Positions 1 through 11,384 of a stretch of 64,000 nucleotides of DNA are shown one piece after another. The stretch spans positions 484,386 to 548,385 of the forward strand of contig NW_005434653.1 in assembly GCF_000315625.1 (NCBI RefSeq), read 5' to 3'. Below the pieces are notes generated by a model. The model did not search any database, was not told the origin of the DNA, and saw nothing but the letters and a program-made list of their open reading frames with translations. Positions within the stretch are counted from its first letter, which is position 1, and the number at the start of each line of letters is the position of its first letter. This DNA comes from Guillardia theta CCMP2712 (taxonomy: Eukaryota; Cryptophyceae; Pyrenomonadales; Geminigeraceae). The position numbers were made by a program, and so were the translations under genes.

Positions 1-2048
1 TCCCTCCTGCCCACTCCTCCCTCCCCGATACCCTCTCTTCCCTCCCCTCCCTCCATCTTCCTCATCCCTCGCTGCCCCTCCCCTCCTCCCCTTCTCCCTC
101 CAGCTCGGACCTTGCTCGAGTGCAGGTGCTTAATGTACTCCTCCTTCAGCCGGTTCGCCATCTTCGCCCCCATGAGACTCTCGTCCTGGCTCGTCGATAG
201 CTGGCGGAGAGCTGAGATCTTGTCCTCTAGCGCGCTCACCTCCCGGGAATGAGCTGCCGTGACTTCGTCAGGCCCCACGTCTCGTCCTCGTCCTCGTCCT
301 CGTCCTCCCTCCTCGTCCTCCCTCCTCGTCCTCGTCCTCCCTCAGCAATTCCTCTCCCTCCAACGCATTCTCCTTCTTCCTCCTCCTGCTCTCCTTTACC
401 TGCCCGCATCTCCGCCTCCTTCTCCAAGAATCTGTGGATCACAAGGTCTCGAGCTGCAGAGCTCTGCGGCACAAACTGCAGCGACGGCTGGGGCTGCACA
501 GCAGCCAGCGGAGAGTCCGAGCTGGTATCCAGTTGAGACTGTTGCTCGTAGCTCTGGAGCGCCTGCTTCAGGCGCGCGATCTCCCTCTTGAGTGCCTGCG
601 GCGACAGTGTCAGCAGCTGGGGGGCAGCTGGGGGACTCCAGGGCTCTCACATGAAGGTCTCCGGAGCTCTCCTGGTTGACAACCGCCACGTTCTTGACCA
701 GCTTCGCGAACCTGACGAACTTGAGCGTCGACAGTGTCTCCTCGTAGCAGGCCTCAGCTGGACTGCAGCAGGCGATGATGCAGGTCTTGCTGTTCCCCCC
801 GATGCTGTCCTTGAGCATGAAGGTCAGCTTCGAGTCCCTGTAGGGCACGTGCCCGTTGCCGTTGGCTAAGGCCATGATGACGTTGCCGAGCGCTGAGAGG
901 GAGCGATTGATGTTGTTCGCCTCCTTCAGACGGTCTCCCGTCGCCTGCGTGTACTTCTGCCGCTCCGAGCCTGCTCCCTCCATTACCGTGCAGCCAGGTG
1001 GGGGAAGAGAGGGAGGGGGAGAAGAAGAAAGGGAGGAGGAACAAGTTTGGGGGCGAGAGGGAGGAGGGGCGAGAGGGAAGGAGCAGTGGATGCAGACGAG
1101 GCTCGGATCTCGAGTTTTGGGGAGAGGAAGGGGGGAGGAGGGGGGGATTTTTGAGCATCTTCACTCACCCGCCAAGTCGATGAGGTTGAAACGGCTGTAC
1201 TTCCTCGTGTGCACGCCGTCATGATGAGTGGTGATCTAACAAGCCGGTCAGGGTGAGGGCGAGACGGAGGAGGAGAGGATGTGCCTGCACGTAGACCGTG
1301 AAGAGCGAGTGCGACCGAGAGCTCTCCTTGTTCATGCACGTCGCCGCGACTTTGCGGTTCTGCGAGCCCAGCAGCAGGGCGTTGGTCGTCTCGGCAGCTG
1401 ACTTGACGGGGATAGTGCTGGCTCCTTCGATCAGCACTCCTCGCTTCGGGTCGTCTCGGATGGTGATGCTGCTGGCGCTGTCGCTCAAGAGGTCGGTGAC
1501 GGCCTCGTTGTAGATCTCCAGGTAGGAGCACTTGCAGGAGATGTCGACCCCTTCGGCCTTGAGCTCCTCGATGCGCGAGAAGAGGAAGGAGAAGACCCGC
1601 GGGATCAGCCCTTGGGTGCTGTCGTCGGATACGCTCCCGTCGTCAACTCCCTGCATCGTGAAGGTCTTCCCTGCTCCCGTCTGTCCGTAGGCGAAGATTG
1701 TTCCATTGAAGCCTTCTAGGACGCTCGCGCACATCGGCTGGCCTACAGCCTCAAAGATGTCTTGCTGGGTTCCATCAGGGCCTGTACAGACAGCGTCATC
1801 CGTACTGAGCAGCATGGAAGTCGAAGGAGGTAGAAGGAAAGATGAAAGAGGGAAGTCGATGGAAGCAGGGGAGATGCACCTGCCACTTGATCGTAGACGA
1901 ACTCTTGTCTCTTATTGTCTGATCTCGAGGATAGCAGGACGGACTTCCTCTGGGGGTTGACATCCACACAGAACCGATTGATCTGCCTCTCCTTCTCGTT
2001 CGATGGTCGAATCCTTACGAAGACCTTGATTCCCTCCTCCGAGCTCAT
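1..2048 (-). CDS. Kinesin-12-like motor protein, 3' part beyond window
   Basis: Plus-end-type kinesin motor that would hydrolyse ATP while moving on microtubules. Exons read on the minus strand: 2048-1880, 1781-1285, 1235-1169, 970-651, 595-400, 253-about 111; all joins keep frame. The start is ATG at 2048 (MSSEEGIKVFVRIRPSNEKE), preceded by a 5'-UTR acceptor near 2070. Motor signatures in order are FVYDQVAGPDGTQQDIF, the P-loop GQTGAGKT, switch I NKESSRSHS, switch II DLAGSE (split by an intron), and the microtubule-binding NNINRSLSALGNVI and VPYRDSKLT. The neck FAKLVKNVAVVNQESSG followed by ALKREIARLKQAL resembles KIF15/kinesin-12, known for spindle and phragmoplast roles. The intron 1284-1236 is only 49 nt and uses a GC donor. 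Introns are (CGTCCT)-rich. The coiled-coil tail runs off the window. Family assignment is secure; the subfamily is inferred from the neck. Confidence 0.9.
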
Positions 2049-2250
2049 GGCGCTGTCCGCTCCTGGAAGCTGAAAACACAAGATCAGTGACAACAGTTTG
2101 CGACGGACTTCACGTTCTGTGTGTCTGCATCGAACCTCAACATGCAGTGACCAATCCCCCTGATCAGATGTCTTTATAGCTGCAGACGTATGCATCTTCA
2201 AGTGAATCTCTCCTTCCCATTCTTTTGCCTTTTCTCTCCGCCTCCAGTTC

Positions 2251-2267
2251 CAAACCCTAAACCCTAT
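2251..2267. promoter_or_regulatory. Telo-box-like CAAACCCTAAACCCTAT motif
   Basis: Two tandem AAACCCTA units lie about 200 nt upstream of the kinesin start codon, in its presumed promoter or 5' leader. AAACCCTAA is a known plant promoter element and equals the TTTAGGG-type telomere repeat. Either a regulatory site or a tiny interstitial telomere remnant is possible. Function is inferred. Confidence 0.35.
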
Positions 2268-2506
2268 CCTGCCTCCACCTCATCAGGTGGAGACGTTTCC
2301 CTCCTCTAACTACGAGTTTCTTGTCGCCCTCTTCTCATCGCCTCATGTTCCATGCTGCTTTGTCTTCTTCTTCTCACAACATTCCCTGGCTCCTCGCTCT
2401 CCGCATCTCTCCTTCCCTCCATGTGCTTAGTCTCCTCCATTCCTCTCGCTTTTCTGACGACCCGCTTTCAAATTGCAAACGTAACACGCCTGGGACCTCA
2501 TCCCCA

Positions 2507-2860
2507 CTCTGATCCCGCCGGGCAGCGGACGGGCACGGGGCAGCCTGGCGGACGGGAGTCCCGGCCAGTGGCCGCGGACTCCTGCTGGCGGACAGGCTCC
2601 CGGCTCCGGGCGCCGGGCGCCCGGCGCCGGACCGGGGCCTTCTGGCCACGGCCGGCCACGGCCGTTGACGGCTACATGGGGCCCCCGGTGCCGCGGGCGG
2701 CGGCCCCGGTGGCATCGCGCCGGGCCGGGCCCGGTGGCACTCAGCGGCTGAGCCTGTCCGAGCCGCTTGGATGGGCCTCACTGAGTCAGCGCCCCGGCGG
2801 CCGGTCGGAGCCGGGACTCCGGGCGCCGACGGTCCGATCAGTGACCCGGCCGACGTTACA
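2507..2860. other. GC-rich island 1
   Basis: A very GC-rich block between the divergent kinesin and FKBP genes. It contains CCGGGCGCCGGGCGCCCGG, GTCCGATCAGTGACCC and CACTGAGTCA words that recur in the other islands of this window. It stays open in several frames only because GC-rich DNA has few stops; no protein motif is visible. It ends abruptly about 60 nt before the FKBP start. Confidence 0.5.
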
Positions 2861-2924
2861 TTTCTACTTTCATACGTAAACCTGTAACGGACGACGGATC
2901 TAAGGACTACCTGCGGCGGCCAAC

Positions 2925-3999
2925 ATGCGGCTTTCTGTATTCGTCATGGCAGTATCCCTGCCAGCCTTCGCCTCTGCCTTCACCTCCCCATCACTTCTTC
3001 CTCGTGCATCAGCACCGCAAGTTTCTGCCCAGGCGTCTTGCAGGGCTCTGCGTCTTCGGTCTGCTCCTGTGATGATCTCGGAAGGTGAACAGAAGAGCAG
3101 AAGAGAGGTGAGAAGATGGTGGTGATGAAGGACACGGAGGATGGTCTCAGCATACTTGCCCTTTGAGTTCCTTCAATCTGACTTGGAATTTTGAAGATCC
3201 TGGGCGCTATGGCTGCTGGAAGCTTGTTGGTATGCTCTTTCGTGAATATCCGAGCTGTGCTGACCTGAGTTACAGACCTTCCTTCCCCAAGCCGCGTCGG
3301 CCGTCGACTTCAAGCCGTTGGAGAATGGAGAAGGCGTCGAGTATGCTGTTTTGCAATCAGGTACGAAATCGTGTCTTCTTGCAAGCAAGTAATGGGTTAC
3401 AGGAAGCGGAGATAAGGCTAAGATTGGAGAACTGGTCGCTATTCGCTTCAAGGTTTTCCAAGTGAAATCCTCGAAAGAAGTAATTTAACACTTCAAAACA
3501 GGCTTCTTTCAATGGAAACACATTCGATGACTGCTTCAAGACTCAGAATGCTTACTACTATCGCGTTGGCTCAGAGAACATCGTGAAGGTAAGACGAATC
3601 TTGTCCCCACTGACTTCGACTGACCCTCCGGAAGGGTCTGGATCTTGCAGTACAGAACATGAGGGTCGGCGACAGGTGGGCCTTGAAGGTCCGGGCATTT
3701 CTTGGAAGTTCGTACCTCTAAGACATGCTTGCTCAGGTTCCTCCTTCCCTTGCGTTCGGCGACAAGGGGTTGAAGCCTTCTCCCGGCAAGCCAAGGATCC
3801 CTGGTGCGGATACTATCTTATCAAAGAATTCTGGCATGTGAAACGATGGTTCTTCACTCAGGTGGTGCTACCATCGAGTACGAAGTCCTGTTCGAAACTT
3901 TCCCAGGACGTGAGGCAGATATTCTTGAAGTCACCGGAGGTGATAGTAGGTTGCGTTTTTCGCGATCGGTGATACGATTGAACAGGCGAGGGTGTGTAG
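2925..3999 (+). CDS. Thylakoid-lumen FKBP-type peptidyl-prolyl isomerase
   Basis: Probable prolyl cis-trans isomerase of the thylakoid lumen, about 216 aa. Exons by splice sites and frame are 2925-3107, 3197-3229, 3276-3360, 3403-3452, 3502-3588, 3635-3688, 3737-3803, 3862-3939 and 3986-3999; the total is an exact multiple of three. The N-terminus MRLSVFVMAVSLPAFASAF is an ER signal ending ASA|F, then a Ser/Arg-rich transit stretch. Twin Arg (SRRE) is followed by a hydrophobic run, partly encoded by a 33-nt exon (ILGAMAAGSLL), and TFLPQAASA, an AxA-type cleavage site: a Tat-type lumen signal. The FKBP core follows: GDKAKIGELVAIRFKG, NTFDD, GLDLAVQNMRVGDRWALKVP, PSLAFGDKG, IPGGATIEYEVLF. This resembles plant lumenal FKBPs. 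The last exon is short; an alternative acceptor near 4019 would give another stop. Family is confident; compartment is inferred from the leader. Confidence 0.88.
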
Positions 4000-4238
4000 A
4001 ACTATGATTTTTCGCAGATAGCTCATGCGATTGAGCGATTACATGAGGACATGACTGGGAGCTTCGCTGATGAAAGAATTTATGCCTTCCTAATTGAATA
4101 GAAATTCCAGCTGTTGAAATCTTTCCAAGACTCGCCTTACCTCACAAAAAGCCGTTGGCTTGACATAGTTTCAATATTCTCCAATGTAATTTGTCATGCG
4201 CCACTGCCCTGTCTTCGTCCAACAGATCAACATTGCAT

Positions 4239-6571
4239 TTATCTGCGATTCCAACTGTGAGCTATGAGTTTCACTTCGCACAAGCGATATAGACCATTTG
4301 GGAGAACCTCAAAAGATAAAATCGACGGCAGCCCTTTAGCAACTCTGCTCTCTTCATTCAAGGCGATCGCTGTAAATCGATTCACTTCTGTTCCGCAGAA
4401 AGTTACACACACAAAGTTAAACCTATTACGACATCAGGAACGCAGACGTTGTTCGAAAGCCTCAACGATGCAATGGATTGGCTCAATTTTGACAGGATTT
4501 CATAAGAATACGGCAATCCAGCAAGATTGCCATGCATGTTCTTGCAAGTGTTCAAAAATGCTTGTAGTAATTCTAAAGATTCAGGAATGAAATCGGGATC
4601 GAGACTTCTGGCCTGTTCAAGAATCGCAACCAGGCAGGCATCATCAGAATCAACCTCATTGGACCAAGGTTGTTGATTCATGCAAAACCTTGATACAGTC
4701 AGATCTGAACTCTATACCAACACAGAGAGGAATGGAGAGCGAGAGAGATATACCTTGCAAGCTGACTATCGAAGGCTTGATCAGGCGTTTCTTTCAGATT
4801 GCATGCCAGGTCAAATTGGCCCAGTATGTTGGAATGGCTCTGACTTTCAAGATATTCGTCTTCGAGCATACAAACCAATGAAATGCATACAGGAATGCTC
4901 ATTGTATCCTTTCCCTTGCCAACATCGATCCTCTGACCCCTTAAAATACTAGATATTGAGTTCAGATCGGACGTTTTCCGATAAGCCTCAAAATTAAGTA
5001 TGCAACAGATGCCCCCATTCACAGATGTCAACTCGTTTCCTTCAATGCGCCAGCTTTCAGATTCTCCTGATTCTTTGAACATTTTTGGTTTCAATGAACC
5101 TCCATCGGATAAAGCTCTGAGCCATGCAAAGGGTATCCTGGCGCTTTCGCAAAGCTTTTGCACTCTCTGCATGATTGCAAAAATGAATCGTCGGTTGCCA
5201 CCAAATGTCACCAAATGAGTTCTTTTTCGCACATGCTTGACGTTTGAGTCTATCGGGATGTCTTCATTTGATCCAGAAATCGCGCATAGTACTGCAACAT
5301 AAAAATCATATGGTACTTGAGGAGACACTGCTTACACATGCACAGCTTGCACTTGAAGAGAGGTTTGAAATCTGGAAATATGCGATCGATAACATCGCTG
5401 ATGAAAGAAATTGCGCTTGCCATGCTTTGATCACTTTGGAGCAAGTCTCTGTTGCATGTCACAATAGGTATTCCAAAGTTGTAAGCATCGAAGTAAATGT
5501 TCCTTTGCCCAATCCCAGGAGCCTTCACAATCAAACTTGAAATTGCAGATTCGATAACTTTGATTTGTCCACAAAAAACGATGCGAAGGCCTAGAGGGAA
5601 ACTGAAGACGTGTTACTACCCAGCAGAAAAGACTATGGAGTGGGACAACCTATAATTTTCCACAAGGTCGTCTTGTACCCGCACGATCATCACTTGGTTT
5701 TTGCCCATATGGATCGCCAGAAATTGTACCTGATGCAATCATGTCACTTACAATTACGACTCTTGACAGAAAGATCTATCCTGGTACATGACTCTTTCTC
5801 TGCAGTCTTCTGTCAGATTAGAAGAACTGCAAAATTTGCAGACACTGGGATAGCTCTCCTCTCCAGCATTCAGGATTGAAAAAGTTTGCTGGCCTTCATA
5901 GCAGTATCGTGTTTCACTGCAATCTTTTCAGAGTTTCCTTTTTTGAACAGATATAGACGAGAGTTTTGATTACCATTTGACCCTTTGCGACCAGATTTGG
6001 CTTCTCATGAAAATCAGTCATGTCTAAGCATTCTCAAGATCTCATCACCTTGAGCTACTTTCAACTGCAATGATTACTCCTTCGATTCTCTGCAAGTGTT
6101 TGGACTTCATATCGAGCCAAGGGAGACAAGGAATGCAAGAAGGTCGGACCCATAACCTGCAAAAAAAGTGATTCTAAAATCCGTGGCAACAGCAAAATGG
6201 TAAAACAGACGAATATCACACCTCAAACATTCGACATCGACCTTGCCAACATCTGTGCAAGCTGTGATGAAAATTTTGCATGCAGCGAGGAGAGATTTCT
6301 GGAATCCCGCATAGTCCTTGAGGAAATATTCAGAAAGATAAGGGAATTCGTCCGCCAAAAGCAGGAAGTCCAATGGAATCACGACACGATTCACGACCGC
6401 ATCATACAATTCAAGAATGGCTTGTCCTTCTCTCACGACCCAGCTCTGCAATTCATCCAGGACTTTTGTCCAGGAGCTCTGAGTGACGTGCTTGCTCTGC
6501 TGCATGACCAGCTCCTTGTAGGCGTCCTCCCTCACGCGCTGCCATCGATGCATGGCGCTGCCGACCCACAA
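4239..6571 (-). CDS. Unrecognised multi-exon protein
   Basis: No family recognised. Coding exons are supported by frame and splice sites. The first (about 6571-6222) begins near SAMHRWQRVREDAYKEL and ends DVGKVDVECLR. The next opens RLWVRPSCIPCLPWLDM. A middle exon has IVKAPGIGQRNIYFDAYNFG and ISDVIDRIFPDFKPLFKC, then a 44-nt intron, then CAISGSNEDIPIDSNVK through FGGNRRFIFAIMQRVQKL to AFDSQLA. A further exon starts near MNQQPWSNEVDSDDACL. The last exon begins EVNRFTAIALNEESR and stops at 4239. Composition is helical with scattered Leu and Cys and no signal peptide or membrane span, like a helical-repeat scaffold (inference). The 5' end runs into a GC-rich island, so the start is uncertain; ATG at about 6553 or an upstream exon is possible. 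Exons between 5535 and 6050 were not resolved. Confidence 0.6.
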
Positions 6572-6634
6572 ACTTGCCGCCTCCTGATCGCTGTCAACAA
6601 AGTTTCCCGCGCAAACTGAACTGCAGGGACTAGT

Positions 6635-7425
6635 AGGCCCACCCCCGGCTGTGACTCGCCATAACTGAAAAACTCAGTTGAAAAATGATCCCGGGGCTCA
6701 CTGACTGCCAGCGCCACGCCGGGCCCGGGCCCGTGACTCAGTGATCGGACTGCCAGTCACTGTTAGGCTTGTGACGGTGAATGGCTCCCAGTGCGGCCCG
6801 GCCAGGGCACCCGGTACCGTACCGTTCATGTCCCCCAGCCCGGGATCAGGCTCTCCTCACTGCCGTGAGCCTCCGGGAGCGGACGCCGGGACTCTGCCAT
6901 CATGCTCTGTGGATGCTTGGGTTTCGGAAGTTCACAGCCTAGCATACAGCCTACTAGGATCTATTAAATTCGGACTTGAGCAAAAACTGTCCGATCCTGG
7001 GTCTGATCATCGCAGGTAGAGGTCAGCTTTCCTGTATGTTTTGGTCTAAAACATATAAAAAAGTTGTTTTAAAGTTTTTTTCTTACATTGATGTTTTCAT
7101 TTTTTACGATGCGCTCTTGTTGGAAATATTTTTTTTGTACAAAAATAAAACAAAAATCGTTAACAATAACCGTGATCCGATCGTCTCAACCAATTTTCTG
7201 AACAAAATTGTATTTGTTGCACCTGAGGTCGATATGATGTCTGCATTACTTTAGTACAGGCGAGTCTAACAAACTTGTGCTCCGGCGTCCGATCAGACTC
7301 CGGGCCCGGGCTGCGGCGGTCACCGCACCGTCGGGTCACTGCTGGCGTACGCCGGGGCCGTAGACTCGGCCCGGCGGACCCGGTACTTGAGTGCGCGGTT
7401 TGTAACGTACCGGCAGAGAGGGTCA
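6635..7425. other. Non-coding block: GC islands 2 and 3 around an AT-rich core
   Basis: GC-rich 6635-6900 contains GGGCCCGGGCCCG, GTGACTCAGTGAT, GGTACCGTACCG and CAGTCACTG. GC-rich 7262-7425 contains CCGGGCCCGGGC and GCGGTCACCGC. Between them 7030-7250 is strongly AT-rich (poly-T and poly-A runs). No coding signal was found. The GC-AT-GC layout resembles other inter-gene blocks in this window. Confidence 0.5.
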
Positions 7426-7977
7426 CCTGTTGGGGGTAGGGTTACCTAGTATAACCCCACCCATGGATCATTTCATGCCATTTTGATCTTTAAAATGTTG
7501 CTTAGGGTGGGTGGTCCCCGTTGAAATGGGGGTGGTGGGTGGGTGCCTGGGTGGGTAGGAGGGCGAGGGGGATGAGGTCCAACGGCCAAATGCGATAACC
7601 GCCGGCGGAGCATGCTGGAGGAAGCGATTGGAGGAAGAGAGGAAGAGAGCGGACGAGGGGAGGAAGGGAAGGAGAAGGAGGGGAGAGAGGAAGTAATGAT
7701 TCCGATCTTTGTGGTTCAGAAGGAGAATATGCAAGAGACAAAGTGATCGACGAGGAGCAAGAGGAAAGCGAGGTGCGGTAGGGAGGAGCCTGGACAAAGG
7801 CAGGGGGGTGGACGGCATAGGGGAGTTAGAGCATCGAAATAGAATAAGAAGGGAGGCAGAAGAATGCGTTTTTGTGCCATGGCCCAAGATATGTTATTGA
7901 CTGCATTCCAGACAGGTGGGCATCTTGGAAGGACTTCTTGTACAACAGTGCGTTGTTGACGCAACTCCTGGCTCCCG
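7426..7977. other. Purine-rich upstream region of the ODAD3-like gene
   Basis: Contains GTTGGGGGTAGGGTTACC, GGTGGGTGGGTGCC and a long G/A-rich stretch (7615-7700). A potential 5' exon with ATG at 7864 (ATGCGTTTTTGTGCCATG) and a possible donor near 7913 could precede the main CDS, but frame continuity was not established. Otherwise nothing gene-like is seen. Confidence 0.3.
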
Positions 7978-9754
7978 ATGGGGCGAGCCGTGAATGTGGT
8001 CGCCGCAACGGAAGATGAGCTCGCAGATCTGCAGCGGAAGTTTCATCTCCTTGAAGGCGACAGGAAGGCATTCTATGAGGCTTCACAGTGGACCATCAAG
8101 CAGAACAAAGAGACCCTTGAACTTGTCAAGGAGGAGAACCGACATTTCAAAGAGGCGTTGGCGCTCTTGCAGAAGGAAAGAGGAAATGCATCGGAGAAGT
8201 CTTCACTCAGTACAGTTGAGAGACTCACGCAGGAAGTAAATGAGCTGAAGAAGAGGTACAACGAGCTGCGACACATCTCCAAGGTCAAACAACAAGAGTT
8301 AACGAAGCGCAACGATGAGCTCCGTGATCTGGAGAAGGACAGCGAGCGTGCAAGCCAGGACAATCCTCTGGCAAAGCAGATCAAGATCCTTGAAAGCAAG
8401 CTTGAAAAGGCCAACATGAAGTGCAACGAGGCCGCCGCCTTCCGCAAGACATACGACCACATCATCAACAGGCTCAAGGACGAGAAGCGACACTTTGACG
8501 TTCAGCTGCAGGAATCGATGAGCATCCTGAAAGCAAAGGAAGCAGACTTGGCTGAGCTGATTCAGATGTCGACAGATGCTCACAGAGCAAAGGAAGTCGC
8601 AAAGTCTGAGCTGGCAAGGTTGGAGCAGACGATTGCAGAGGAGAGGAAGATTAGACAGAAGGAGCTGGCGGAGAGGAGGAAGCTGGTTCAGGCAAAGATC
8701 GAGGTGAACCAACGGATGGAACAACGAGAGCGCAAGCGACGTGAGCTGCAGCTGGAAGCTGCAGGAGAGCTGAACGTTGACGGGGAGCAGAACTTGATCA
8801 AGAACTACATTGCGCAAGGGTTTTACTCCGCCAGTGCGGAACATGAACTGCAGATGCAGAAGGACAAGGTGACAACGTACGAGGAAGCGTTTCGTCGGAT
8901 CAAGGAGGCAACGGGGATCGAAGACATCAACGAAGTGATCGAGAAATACCTCACACAAGACGAGACAGCGATGAATCTAACGGAGCTGACGAAGGAGGCC
9001 CATGCCCGCATTCAAGCTCTGAACGAAGAGAAGCGACAGGCAAAGGAGAAAGTGGAGGAGATGCGCTACTCTGGGCCAGGATCGTATGGATCCAGTAGGA
9101 TCAAGGATGAGTATCAGTCGAAGTTGCTGGAAGTGAGCAAGAAGTGTGAGAAGAACAGGAAGCGATACGAGAAGTTGGCGAAGCTTCTCGTCAATGCCAA
9201 GGTGAATGTTGTGACGACGGTGAAGTCAAAGATGTGACTGTTGCCTGCAGGCTGGAATCGAGCACCTCTATGAGAGGCTCGAGGTTGTAAAATTGGGAAT
9301 CGACGAAGGGAAGAAGCCGGAGATGAATGATGAGGAGATCATGGATGTTGTGAAAATCTGTGAGCGGAAGCTCGGCATGCTCGTCGATGTGGAGGCAGAA
9401 GTAGAAGCAGGAGGGATCGAGATATCAACAGATGGCGAGGACGCGAAGAAACAAACAGGATTGGAGGCGGCTGCCAACAACATCAGGATTGTGCTGTCCG
9501 ACAACGAGGACGAGTCAGATGATGACATGGAAGACGATGGCGATGACGATGAGCTTCCTATCGACAGAGAGAAACTCAAAGATCATGCTCAGGCCACCGT
9601 TGAGAAAGCGAATCGAAAGGGAAGGAGCAAGGGGAAGAAACGCGAGCAGAACATCAGTAGGCTGGGATCAACGACCAAGTCGATCGCGCCCCATCCTCCG
9701 TCGTCGGCTAAACCTGCATCCGCGGGACCAAGATCGAGCATGAAGCGATCATGA
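7978..9754 (+). CDS. ODAD3: ODAD3/CCDC151-like outer dynein arm docking coiled-coil protein
   Basis: Probable homologue of CCDC151/ODAD3 (Chlamydomonas ODA10), needed to dock outer dynein arms on ciliary doublets. Two exons, 7978-9201 and 9251-9754, join in phase 0 across a 49-nt intron and encode about 575 aa, close to the human protein (about 595). The diagnostic N-terminus is LLEGDRKAFYEASQWTIKQN followed by KETLELVKEENRHFKEAL. Most of residues 10-400 are charged heptad coiled coil. After the intron, AGIEHLYERLEVVKLGI is the conserved C-terminal helix. The tail is acidic (DNEDESDDDMEDDGDDDE) then basic and Ser/Pro-rich. Start is ATG 7978; an in-frame stop lies just upstream, though a separate upstream exon cannot be excluded. 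It implies a motile flagellum. Confidence 0.85.
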
Positions 9755-9840
9755 AGAGACTTTCAGTGTCGACATAACCTCTCAAGGAAGACGATTAAGA
9801 CTGTTGGATTAGACTAATACTTGTATGTTGCTGGTTACAT

Positions 9841-11169
9841 TTACATCCGAGAACTCGATGCTATCGAGCTCCGTTCTAGTGACGACTTCTTCTTCACCTC
9901 AGTCAAATGTTTCTTGATCGCGTGATGTTGCTGCGGTGTAAGCAGGATATTCATGAAGGGGGTCTCCTTGTAGCTAGGGAGCGCTGCCATGCCCATCTGC
10001 TTCGCTGCGAGGAGGCGGAGAGGGAGGCAGTGGTTGAGGAAGTCTGCAAGATGGGTGAGGGCATGACAGCAGGCTCATCGGTCAACCTTGAACTTCTTGG
10101 TTTGAAGGAGCGTCTGGATCCTCATCTTCACAGTAACCTCCGCGTGATCTCGCCACCTTTCTTATTTGTTCTTCCGCCGCTTGTTTCCTGGCTGCTTCCT
10201 CCCTGGCTAACTTAGCTCTTCGAAGATCTTCGATTCTTCGTCGCTCTGCCTCCTGTGATTATATCATGAGCACAATACCCTTGTGGCACAGAAGAAGACC
10301 TGTTTCTCTTTCTTCAGCCTTTCTTCTTCTGCTTCTCTCAGCTTGTTGAGTTCTGCATCCCTTCGTTGTCTTTCTTCAAGCTCAATTCTTTGCCGTTCTT
10401 CCAACTCTCGCTGTCTCCTCTCCTCTTCCTCCTTCTGTATCTTCAACAATCGCTCTTGCTCTCTCTTCCTCATCAGCTCCTCTTCTCGCTGCAGCCTGGC
10501 TTGGTTTTCTACCTTCTTTCGTTCTTCAATGGCTTTTCTCTTCTCAATATCTTTCTCTGCCGCTTTGTCAACCAACTCTTTGATCAGCTTGACTTTATCT
10601 CCTGGTCTCCGAAGTTGCACAGCAACCTGGTTGAACTCCTTCAGTCCCTTCAGCTCTCCAACCGGATCGCCGTTTTTCAGGAATGTCAGGATCCCGTCGC
10701 ACATTTGTATCCCTATGACGTCACCGCTGCCATACGAGCTTTCGGTCTTCTTGACAACCACATCCCCCTGACAAAGGTCCCCATCGCTGGAGTAGTAGAA
10801 CGCAACGTCCCGGCAGCTCTCCTGGTACCAATCATTGCCAATCACCATCTTGTCTCCGGGATCTTTGTTGAAGCTCTCAATGCCGATGAATATTGCTCCT
10901 CGGTTAGAAGCTTTCTTGGTCACTTTCATGTGCCAACTTGCAATCATGTCCCGCCTCACGTGGAGAGATGCATGCGCTGTTGGGATCTGCGCATGCCCCA
11001 TAGCTAGTCGCTCTCCTCCTCGGATGGCCGTGACTGTCGTGTCTTCACACAGGACACGATCGGACCACTCCAGCCAACGAGCCCTCGACATTATCTTCGT
11101 GCAACCTGACACAAGCAGATACTTAGTTGAGATCGTGTCTGGTTCTATCATCTTATGCATGCTACACAT
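9841..11169 (-). CDS. SPRY-domain protein with coiled-coil tail
   Basis: A SPRY (B30.2-type) protein-interaction domain followed by a charged coiled coil. The main exon (about 11169-10300) encodes ARWLEWSDRVLCEDTTVTA, then the SPRY core: SWHMKVTKKASNRGAIFIGI, VIGNDWYQESCRDVAFYYSS, SSYGSGDVIGIQMCDGILTF and LKNGDPVGELKGL. About 110 residues of Glu/Arg/Gln-rich helix follow (KVENQARLQREEEL to LEERQRRDAEL). Exons 10252-10157 (EAERRRIEDLRRA) and 10137-10087 continue in phase. A final coding segment reads FLNHCLPLRLLAAKQMGMA, KETPFMNILLTPQQHHAIK and ends at 9841. The join from 10087 to that segment does not close in frame at the obvious acceptor (10044), so that junction is uncertain. The first exon may be missing; ATG 11169 is only the first in-frame Met. 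The partner is unknown. Confidence 0.7.
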
Positions 11170-11308
11170 CACAGATTTGACTAGGAATCGTTTTCATGTC
11201 CATCGTCCCAATTTCGTCTCAACCATTTCTTTGTGTCAGCATGCCATTCTCATGTCTGAAGAAGCCCTCAACCTTGTTCACTTTTTTGAGGTTCCAAACC
11301 ACTCTCAA

Positions 11309-11384
11309 TCCACTCAATGCCACATTTTTGTTCATCTTCTTCTCAACCCACTCAATGCCACATCTTTGTTCATCTTCTTTTCAA
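11309..11384 (+). repeat. 38-bp tandem duplication
   Basis: Two consecutive 38-bp copies beginning CCACTCAATGCCACAT and ending in TTCATCTTCT(T/C)(C/T)TCAA, differing at a few positions. It lies upstream of the SPRY gene in T/C-rich DNA. Confidence 0.75.

Noticed and set aside
2352-2879. Open frames through GC island 1
   Set aside because: GC-rich DNA is poor in stop codons; both strands are open and no motif is present.
9907-10215. Plus-strand open frame
   Set aside because: Antisense to the 3' exons of the SPRY gene, whose minus-strand exons have better coding character.
10366-11007. Plus-strand Leu/Phe-rich frames
   Set aside because: Antisense of the charged coiled coil and SPRY exons; the composition is the reverse complement of Glu/Arg codons.
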